Assembly: GCA_035711845.1 (NCBI GenBank)
Contig: DASTBU010000006.1
Span: 1 to 23,092 of the forward strand
Source of the DNA: DASTBU01 sp035711845
Lineage (GTDB): Bacteria > Acidobacteriota > Vicinamibacteria > Vicinamibacterales > 2-12-FULL-66-21
Length of the DNA stretch: 23,092 nucleotides
Direction: 5' to 3'
Positions 1-5,956 of this stretch are shown here, one piece after another. Position 1 is the stretch's first letter. Each line of letters starts with the position of its first letter. The position numbers were made by a program, and so were the translations under genes. The notes under the pieces are model-generated. The model was not told the origin of the DNA. It ran no database searches and saw only the letters and a program-made list of their open reading frames with translations.

Positions 1-112
1 GCGACGCCGTAATATCAACTTCGTGAAAGGGTTAGCAAGTCGAGTCACCCGTCGAACCGCGGGTGTATCATCGCTTCCTTCACACGGCCGCCCCCCGTTT
101 GCAGGTGAAGTC

Positions 113-616
113 ATGGTCCACCCGCCCGACTCGTCGCCCGAGCACCGAGTGGAGTCGTTGGAAATGGCGAGCCGCGCCGTGGCATGGAGGCAGGCCCGGC
201 CAAAGGATGTGCCGGACACACGAGCGCATCGGGCCGCCCTTGGGCGGGCGCTGTATCTCGCGGAACGCTGGGATCAAGCCGAGGAGCTTTTTGACGGGCT
301 GGCGAACGAAACGCCCGGAGAGCCGGAATACATCGGATGGTCCGGCCTGTGTGCGGCCGCTCGAGGAAATCAGGCGCGGGCTCGTGCGGCCTCCCGCGTA
401 CTGCAGGACCTCTCGGATCCGATGCTGCACGGCTATCACACCCTTTGGCGCGCGAACCTCGCGGCGGCGCTTGGCGAGCGGGAACCTGCCGTCGATCTCC
501 TGCGCGAGGCGATGGCCCAGGGTGGAGTGTACGGTCTGCACATCCACAACACTCCCGCGCTGAAGTCCTTGCGCGATTACCCGCCGTTCGAGGAATTGGT
601 GCGGCCGAAGGGTTGA
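113..616 (+). CDS. TPR-type helical repeat protein, possibly the 3' end of a larger gene
   Basis: The product (167 aa from this start) reads as helical tetratricopeptide-like repeats: a helix pair around RAALGRALYLAERWDQAEELF, then a GDxxxA-type repeat and a final repeat ending in SLRDYPPFEELVRPKG. That ending resembles the C-terminus of long TPR proteins of Acidobacteria, often attached to kinase or cyclase domains (family knowledge). The ATG at 113 has a good ribosome-binding site (AGGTGAAG just upstream), so a short stand-alone protein is possible. The frame is also open to the left edge of the window, so this may be the tail of a longer or truncated gene; residues encoded upstream of 113 do not look TPR-like. 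Its last 40 bp overlap the 3' end of the convergent queA-like gene. Role likely protein-protein interaction; partner unknown. Confidence 0.6.
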   Translation: MVHPPDSSPEHRVESLEMASRAVAWRQARPKDVPDTRAHRAALGRALYLAERWDQAEELFDGLANETPGEPEYIGWSGLCAAARGNQARARAASRVLQDLSDPMLHGYHTLWRANLAAALGEREPAVDLLREAMAQGGVYGLHIHNTPALKSLRDYPPFEELVRPKG

Positions 617-1698
617 CCGATGATGAGGTGCGAATCGCCGAACTCGTGCCAGAGATATGCATTTTCCAGCGCCGCCGTATAGGCGCGTTCCAGGTGGCAG
701 GCCGCGCAAAACCCCTCCGATCCCGACGCCCGAGCCGCGGCGGCTGCAGCCCGTTCGAGTACGGCGAGGTGCGTCGCGTGCGGCTCGTGGAGTCCCGTGA
801 TCAGGCCGTTGACGGATCGCAGTGGCCGCTCGGGCGTGATCACGAGGCTCGTCCATCCCTCGCCCGGAGATGTGAGTCCTCGGTCGTCGGTCACGGTCTC
901 GAGCGCACGCACGACAGTGGTGCCGACAGCGACGATGCGGTATCCGGTTCGCCTGGCGGCGTTGACGCGATCGGCTGTGCTCCTGGACACGCGGTAGAAC
1001 TCCTCGTACGGCGGTTCGTAATCCTCCAGGCTGGCGACGCCCGTGTGCAGCAGGATCGGCGCAATCTGAACCCCACGCGAGACGAGCCTCGTGACGAGCC
1101 GCGTCGTGAACGGACGGCCCGCCGACGGCATCTCCGCGCTGCCGGGCTGGGTCGCGAAGACCGTCTGATACATCGCGCTCGGCCAGGCATCCTTGACATA
1201 GCTGTATCGAATCGGCGAGCCGTACCGATCGACGTATCGCATCAGCGGCTGCGGCAACTGCAGCGCCGCGATCCACAGTCGCGATTGCGAGACCGGTGAT
1301 TCGATCAGCGGGTATGGCGCCAGCAGTGTCGCCTCGGCGCCGGCGGGCAATTCGAGTTTCGTGCCGGCGCGGGCATCCGGAAAGGGAAGCGAGGCGATGG
1401 GCCCCGGCCGCCGGAGCTCGACCGTCCAGAATCCTCCGGGCAGCCGTGTGGACAGATGCAGCTCGAACGTCTCTCCGGAGCGGGCTCTGGCCGGCAGCGC
1501 CGCATTGAGCGTGCCGCTGGTATTGACCACGAGCAGATCACCGGCGGAGAGGAACCGAGGCAGATCGCTGAAGCGCACGTGCTCGAGCGACTCAGCCTCG
1601 ACATTCGACACGAGCAGCCGCACCTCGTCGCGCCTCAGACCGCGCGCCTCGGGCGGCTCGGCAGCCTCGAGACGAGACGGCAATGTGAAGGCCTTCAT
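577..1698 (-). CDS. QueA-like S-adenosylmethionine:tRNA ribosyltransferase-isomerase family protein
   Basis: The protein (373 aa; E. coli QueA is about 356) has the family landmarks: DLLVVNTSGT near residues 54-63, YQTVFATQPGSAEMPSAGRPFT at 177-198, HTGV at 218, GTTVVRALE at 259-267 and a terminal FGDSHLI. Classical QueA transfers and isomerises the ribosyl group of AdoMet onto preQ1-tRNA in queuosine synthesis. This is a divergent subfamily: SAEMPSAGRPFT replaces the usual AAPTAGLHFT-type segment, TGLHEPHATHL replaces TNFHLPxSTLL, and GDSHLI replaces GDAMLI, so the substrate may differ. No other queuosine gene is in the window. The start ATG shares one base with the SDR stop (TGATG), indicating translational coupling; an upstream extension inside the SDR gene is rejected. 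A 13-residue tail follows SHLII. A CAACH motif at 331-335 is noted but is unlikely to bind haem in a cytosolic protein. Confidence 0.85.
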   Translation of the reverse strand: MKAFTLPSRLEAAEPPEARGLRRDEVRLLVSNVEAESLEHVRFSDLPRFLSAGDLLVVNTSGTLNAALPARARSGETFELHLSTRLPGGFWTVELRRPGPIASLPFPDARAGTKLELPAGAEATLLAPYPLIESPVSQSRLWIAALQLPQPLMRYVDRYGSPIRYSYVKDAWPSAMYQTVFATQPGSAEMPSAGRPFTTRLVTRLVSRGVQIAPILLHTGVASLEDYEPPYEEFYRVSRSTADRVNAARRTGYRIVAVGTTVVRALETVTDDRGLTSPGEGWTSLVITPERPLRSVNGLITGLHEPHATHLAVLERAAAAAARASGSEGFCAACHLERAYTAALENAYLWHEFGDSHLIIGQPFGRTNSSNGG

Positions 1699-2432
1699 CA
1701 GGCCTGTTGCAGCCATTGCGCCTGCTCCTGCTGCGCCGCGAAGCGACGGCCGCTGACCTCCTCGGGGTGCTGATCGAAGAGCCATCGCCAGAACGGAATG
1801 GTGACTTCGGGCAGCGGCCGGTCGGAAATGTCCTCGCGCGGAAACGCCTCCTGATGCATGCGGGTGTGCATGTCGCCCGGATCGACGATGACGGCCGACA
1901 CGCCGTCGTCGCGCAGTTCGGTTGCGAGCGTTCGCGTGAGCAGCTCGAGTGCCGCCTTGCTGGCGCCGTACGGCCCCCAGCCGGGATACGCGCCGATGGC
2001 CGCATCGCTCGTGATGTTCACGATGAGCCCTCGCCGTGCAGCCAGCAGCGGAACAGCCAACTGAATCAGCGCGATCGGCGCGTCTACATTGACGGGGAAG
2101 ATGCGCCCGAACCGGGGCACCTCGAACTTCAGGAGAGGCCCGATCCCGCCGAGCTCCGACGCGTTGTTCACGAGCAGATCCAACCCGCCGAGGTCGCGTG
2201 CGGCCTCGATCAGCCGCTGGCGCACGGAGGGGTCCGTGATGTCACCCTGGACGTCCACGACCCGCGTGCCGCGGCGGCGTGCTGACAGGGCATCAGCGGC
2301 ATGACGCAGGGTCTCGGCATCCCTTGCCCCAATCACCAGGTCGTCGCCGCGTGCCGCCAGCACGCCAGCGATGACCAACCCGAGGCCACGGCTCGCTCCG
2401 GTGACAAGGGCCACTCGCCTCACTTCAGCCAT
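1698..2432 (-). CDS. Short-chain dehydrogenase/reductase (SDR), SoxR-controlled
   Basis: This 244-aa classical SDR is a cytosolic NAD(P)-dependent oxidoreductase; the substrate is unknown. Visible motifs are the cofactor loop TGASRGLG (11-18), DITD (64-67), NNA (89-91), catalytic S142, and Y155-x3-K159 (YGASK), followed by DPGDMHTRMH. The start at 2432 was chosen because AGAGGTGG lies about 6 bases upstream and the protein then begins just before the Rossmann strand; a longer frame reaches 2501 but would run through the SoxR box. It is the first gene of a two-gene operon with the queA-like gene, joined by a one-base stop/start overlap. A SoxR box sits about 58 bp upstream, oriented toward this gene. 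SoxR in non-enteric bacteria directly controls oxidoreductases that modify redox-active compounds (family knowledge), so a similar detoxifying role is a reasonable inference. Confidence 0.9.
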   Translation of the reverse strand: MAEVRRVALVTGASRGLGLVIAGVLAARGDDLVIGARDAETLRHAADALSARRRGTRVVDVQGDITDPSVRQRLIEAARDLGGLDLLVNNASELGGIGPLLKFEVPRFGRIFPVNVDAPIALIQLAVPLLAARRGLIVNITSDAAIGAYPGWGPYGASKAALELLTRTLATELRDDGVSAVIVDPGDMHTRMHQEAFPREDISDRPLPEVTIPFWRWLFDQHPEEVSGRRFAAQQEQAQWLQQA

Positions 2433-2480
2433 TCGTCCCACCTCTCGACAAACGACGCGGGTTTTTGCCACATCCCTTAC

Positions 2481-2511
2481 AGCCTCCATCTTCAAGTGCA
2501 CTTGAAGTCAA
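2481..2511 (-). promoter_or_regulatory. SoxR box within a 19-bp-spacer promoter facing the SDR-queA operon
   Basis: CTTCAAGTGCACTTGAAG at 2490-2507 is a perfect 18-bp palindrome, very close to the E. coli soxS box CCTCAAGTTAACTTGAGG. On the minus strand TTGACT (2506-2511) abuts TCAAGT exactly where the -35 element sits in soxS. A 19-bp spacer then leads to GAGGCT (2481-2486), a poor -10 match. Long 19-20 bp spacers are the hallmark of MerR-family promoters. On the plus strand the same geometry would place the -10 directly on the soxR start codon, so the box most likely drives the SDR operon and may repress soxR. Confidence 0.85.
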
Positions 2512-2518
2512 GTGGAAA

Positions 2519-3007
2519 ATGGCGCAGACTGATTCCGTGGATGAAGTCCTGACGATAGGAGAGGTCGCCGCGCGTTGCGGTGTCGCGACCTCGGCGCTGC
2601 GGTTCTACGAGGACCAGGGCTTGATTCGCTCGGAACGCAACCGCTCCGGGCACCGCCGGTACCCCCGCGCGGTGATGCGCCGCGTTGCGTTCGTCGTCTT
2701 TGCCCAGAAGGTCGGCCTGTCGTTGGAGGAGATCGGGGCGGAGCTTGCGAAGCTTCCGGGCAATCGTGTGCCCGATCGGATGGACTGGGCAAAGTTATCG
2801 AGCCATTGGAACGAACGCATCCAAGCGCGCATTGCCGAGCTCGAGCGGCTGCGCGCGGGGCTCACCGAGTGCATCGGCTGCGGCTGCCTCTCGTTGGATC
2901 GGTGCCGGCTGGCCAACCCTGGAGATGCCGCGGCGCGCCGTGGCCCTGGCCCCCGGTACTGGGTCGAAGGTCGTCCCGCGGTAGCCGCGCCGCGAGCGAA
3001 GCCCTGA
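2519..3007 (+). CDS. soxR: Redox-sensing MerR-family transcriptional regulator SoxR
   Basis: The 162-aa product has a MerR winged-helix N-terminus (LTIGEVAARCGVATSALRFY at 11-30, then RRYPRAVMRRV), a dimerisation helix (about 82-115) and the iron-sulphur motif CIGCGCLSLDRC with Cys118, 121, 123 and 129. This C-x2-C-x-C-x5-C spacing is that of SoxR, which carries a [2Fe-2S] cluster oxidised by redox-cycling compounds. The following RLANPGD...GPGPRYW also matches SoxR; the family is usually about 150 aa. The ATG at 2519 puts the HTH at the normal distance from the N-terminus. It is divergent from the SDR-queA operon, with the SoxR box ending 11 bp before this start, so autoregulation is likely. 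No soxS gene is visible, consistent with direct target control. Confidence 0.95.
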   Translation: MAQTDSVDEVLTIGEVAARCGVATSALRFYEDQGLIRSERNRSGHRRYPRAVMRRVAFVVFAQKVGLSLEEIGAELAKLPGNRVPDRMDWAKLSSHWNERIQARIAELERLRAGLTECIGCGCLSLDRCRLANPGDAAARRGPGPRYWVEGRPAVAAPRAKP

Positions 3008-3138
3008 CCGGCGTTCATCTCGACGTGCGTTCCTGGGTCCGGCGGCCCGGTCCAGCCTCGGAAAATGGTAACCTTGATCGTCCACCCGACATCCGAGATG
3101 GGTTCCCACTACGCAGACGAGCCGAAGGCTTTCGTTGG

Positions 3139-5889
3139 ATGAAACACCCTCCCCGGCACTCTTCCGAGCCAGGTCGCTCATTCTCAGAGGCCGACAGCCT
3201 CTACGCGCAGCTCTTCGACTTGAGTCCTTCCCCGGCGGTCGTCACGAGGCTCGAGGACCACACCGTCGTCGCCATCAACGCGCGCACGGCCGAGATCGTG
3301 GGCATTTCTCAGCGCGATGCCGCGGGACGTTCCGTCGGCGATTTCTATGAGAACCCGTCGGACCGGATTCAGCTCGTCGAACGGCTGCGACGTGAGGGGC
3401 GAGCGGACAACTTCCGATCGCGAATCAAGCGGTCGACCGGCGAGTCGTTCTGGGTGCTCGCCTCCTCCCGCCTGATCGCGTGGCAGGGGCAGCCCGCGGT
3501 TCTGACCGTGTTTCACGATATCAGCGAGCAGCTCGCCGCCGAAGACACGCTCAGGGTGGGCGAGCAGCGCCTCGTCGCGCAAAGCGATGCGCTCACGAGC
3601 CTCACGGCGCGCTACACCAATCCCGGCGAGCGATTCGACGAGCGGCTGCGCAGCATCCTCGAAATCTCCGCGAACGCCTTGCACGTCGATCGGTTGAGCA
3701 TGTGGCAGTTCGACGACGAGCGCTCGCTCATCCAGTGCGTCGGCCAGTATCAGCCGGGCGGCAGTCAGTACGTCTCAGGGTCGGTTCTGCATCGTGCTGA
3801 TACTCCCGCCTATTTCGAGGCCGTGGAGCGCGACCGCGTGGTCGCAGCCGACGATGCCCGGACCGATCCGCGTACTCGTGAGTTCCTCGAGACGTACCTG
3901 AACCCGAATGGCATCGGCGCGATGCTCGACGTGCCCCTGCGGCACGAGAACACGACCGTCGGCGTGCTCTGCGCCGAGCACATCGGCGGTGCGAGAACGT
4001 GGACGGTGGACGAGCAGAACTTCACGGTCTCGGTCGCCAACCTCATCGTCGTGGCCCTCGCCGAGGAGGAGCGCCGGAGCGCGCTCGCCCGTGTGGAGGA
4101 AAGCGAGGCCCGCGCGCGGCTCATCGTGGATACTGCGCACGATGCGTTCATCGGCATCGATTCGTCGGGCAGGATCACCACCTGGAACGCCCAGGCCGAG
4201 AGGACGTTCGGGTGGACACGCCAGGAGGCCCTCGGCCGGAACATGGCGCAGACGATCATCCCGCCAGCATTTCGCGAAGGGCACGCCAACGGGATGCGTC
4301 GCTTCCTCGAGACGGGCGAGGCGCCGGTGGTCAACCAGCGGCTCGAGCTGAGAGCCCTCCATCGATCCGGGCGGGAGTTCCCGATCGAGATCACCATTAC
4401 GTCTCCGATGAAGGTCGAGGGCGGCTATTCGTTCGGCGCCTTCCTCAGGGACATCTCCGATCGCCGCGAACGCGACGCCGAGCTTCGCCGCGCCAAGGAA
4501 TCCGCCGAGGCGGCCACGCGCGCCAAGAGCGAGTTCCTGGCGAACATGAGCCACGAGCTGAGGACGCCTTTGAACGGTGTCATCGGATACGCGCAGCTCC
4601 TCCAGCGGGACCGAACGCTGAACGCCACGCAGCACGAGGCCGTCGAGGCCATCTCGAAGTGCGGATCGCAGCTGCTCGATCTGATAAACGACGTTCTTGA
4701 CCTCTCCCGGATCGAGGCCGGCCGGCTCGATATCGTGGAGGGGCCAACCGATCTCGCGAAGCTCGTGACCGACATCAGATATGTCGTCGCGGAAACCGCG
4801 GAGCGGAAGGGATTGCGATTGACCATGACCATCGGCGCGGACGTTCCACGGCCGGTCGTCCTCGACGGCAGGCACCTGCGTCAGGTTCTGCTCAATCTTC
4901 TCGGCAACGCGATCAAGTTCACGTCGGCTGGCGACGTGGGCCTCGTCATCAACCGCGCCGACGGAGGGCATCTTCGCTTCGAGGTCATCGATACCGGACC
5001 CGGCATCGAACCGGAAGCCTTGACCGACATCTTCCAGGCCTTCGCGCAGACCGAGGCCGGCGCGGCGGCCGGCGGCACAGGCTTGGGCCTCACCATCTCC
5101 GATCATCTGATCAGGAAGATGGGCGGCAAGCTGACGGTCGAGAGCACGGTCGGCGAGGGGAGCCGGTTCGCCTTCACGCTGCCGCTGGTCCAGGGGCGCG
5201 GGACGGTACGGGCGGGGGAGCCGGATCTCGAGGCGACGGTGCCGGCAATCGATGCCCGACTCGCCCCGGGCGAGCGGCTCACGGCGCTCGTCGCCGACGA
5301 CAGCACGGCAAACCGCCGCATTCTGGCCAGCCTGCTCGAGAGCGCCGGCGTCGACGTCATCACCGCGTCCGGAGGCCTCGAGGCTGTCGAGCTCGCGCGG
5401 ACGCATCGGCCCGACGTCGTCTTCATGGATCTCAGAATGGACGATCTCGACGGGCTCGAGGCCACTCGACGGCTTGCCGGGGATCCCGCGACCGCCGCGA
5501 TCCCCGTCATCGCGGTCACGGCCAGCGCGTTTGGCAACGTCAGGCAGACCGTCCGCGAGGCCGGGTGCGTCGACTACCTGTCGAAACCGGTGCGCGCGCA
5601 GCTCCTGTTCGGGATGCTGCAGAACCATCTGGGCGTTCGGTTCGTCAGCGCGAGCGATCATCTGGCGCCGCGCGACTCCGGGCTGAGCGGCGTCGAGCGG
5701 CGTGCCGAGCTCGGCGTCCGGCTGCGGAATGCGGTTGCCCTCGGCGACATCACCGACATTCAGGAGCTCGCGCAGGGCCTCATGAAAGGCTCGCCGGCCG
5801 AGGCTGCCGTCGGCGAGCGCATCAACCGCCTGGCGATGGACTTCGACTTCGAAGGCCTCGGCGAGCTGGCCGACTCGCTCGCGACGTGA
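3139..5889 (+). CDS. Soluble hybrid histidine kinase, PAS-GAF-PAS-HisKA-HATPase-REC
   Basis: The protein (916 aa from the chosen ATG) has no signal peptide or membrane segment, so it senses in the cytoplasm. Order: PAS (about 20-130), GAF (about 160-310), PAS (about 325-445), dimerisation/phosphoacceptor helix with FLANMSHELRTPLNG and His472 (464-530), ATPase with N590 (LLNLLGNAIKF), DTGPGI and GGTGLGL, then a receiver (about 712-825) with Asp764 and Lys816. An 80-residue helical tail ends it (DFDFEGLGELADSL); it lacks an Hpt-type HxxKG motif. The ligand is unknown; PAS and GAF domains commonly bind haem, flavin or small molecules. The frame is open far upstream, overlapping soxR, but PAS homology begins only after Met at 3139. 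Only 53 bp separate it from the receiver-kinase gene, so the two are probably co-transcribed and functionally linked. Confidence 0.92.
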   Translation: MKHPPRHSSEPGRSFSEADSLYAQLFDLSPSPAVVTRLEDHTVVAINARTAEIVGISQRDAAGRSVGDFYENPSDRIQLVERLRREGRADNFRSRIKRSTGESFWVLASSRLIAWQGQPAVLTVFHDISEQLAAEDTLRVGEQRLVAQSDALTSLTARYTNPGERFDERLRSILEISANALHVDRLSMWQFDDERSLIQCVGQYQPGGSQYVSGSVLHRADTPAYFEAVERDRVVAADDARTDPRTREFLETYLNPNGIGAMLDVPLRHENTTVGVLCAEHIGGARTWTVDEQNFTVSVANLIVVALAEEERRSALARVEESEARARLIVDTAHDAFIGIDSSGRITTWNAQAERTFGWTRQEALGRNMAQTIIPPAFREGHANGMRRFLETGEAPVVNQRLELRALHRSGREFPIEITITSPMKVEGGYSFGAFLRDISDRRERDAELRRAKESAEAATRAKSEFLANMSHELRTPLNGVIGYAQLLQRDRTLNATQHEAVEAISKCGSQLLDLINDVLDLSRIEAGRLDIVEGPTDLAKLVTDIRYVVAETAERKGLRLTMTIGADVPRPVVLDGRHLRQVLLNLLGNAIKFTSAGDVGLVINRADGGHLRFEVIDTGPGIEPEALTDIFQAFAQTEAGAAAGGTGLGLTISDHLIRKMGGKLTVESTVGEGSRFAFTLPLVQGRGTVRAGEPDLEATVPAIDARLAPGERLTALVADDSTANRRILASLLESAGVDVITASGGLEAVELARTHRPDVVFMDLRMDDLDGLEATRRLAGDPATAAIPVIAVTASAFGNVRQTVREAGCVDYLSKPVRAQLLFGMLQNHLGVRFVSASDHLAPRDSGLSGVERRAELGVRLRNAVALGDITDIQELAQGLMKGSPAEAAVGERINRLAMDFDFEGLGELADSLAT

Positions 5890-5941
5890 TGGGAATCAAT
5901 CTGTCGTAGTCCGTAGCCCGGATCGGGAACAGGTCAGACGC

Positions 5942-5956
5942 GGTGAAGCCAGAGAA
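5942..5956. repeat. 15-bp direct repeat, copy 1 (at the kinase-fusion start codon)
   Basis: GGTGAAGCCAGAGAA spans the GTG start of the receiver-kinase fusion. An identical copy at 8052-8066 lies just before that gene's stop, read in a different frame. The pair brackets almost the whole gene, about 2.1 kb apart. One 15-bp match by chance in a GC-rich window of this size is not improbable, so only the placement is notable. Confidence 0.5.

Noticed and set aside
694..708. CAACH in the QueA-like protein as a c-type haem site
   Set aside because: The protein has no signal peptide and belongs to a cytosolic enzyme family, so haem attachment is not expected.
80..1276. 398-codon minus-strand frame
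   Set aside because: Overlaps the queA-like gene out of frame and the TPR gene in antisense; Arg-rich and featureless.
3775..5661. 628-codon open frame on the minus strand
   Set aside because: It lies wholly opposite the hybrid histidine kinase, has no family likeness, and arises from GC-rich codon structure.
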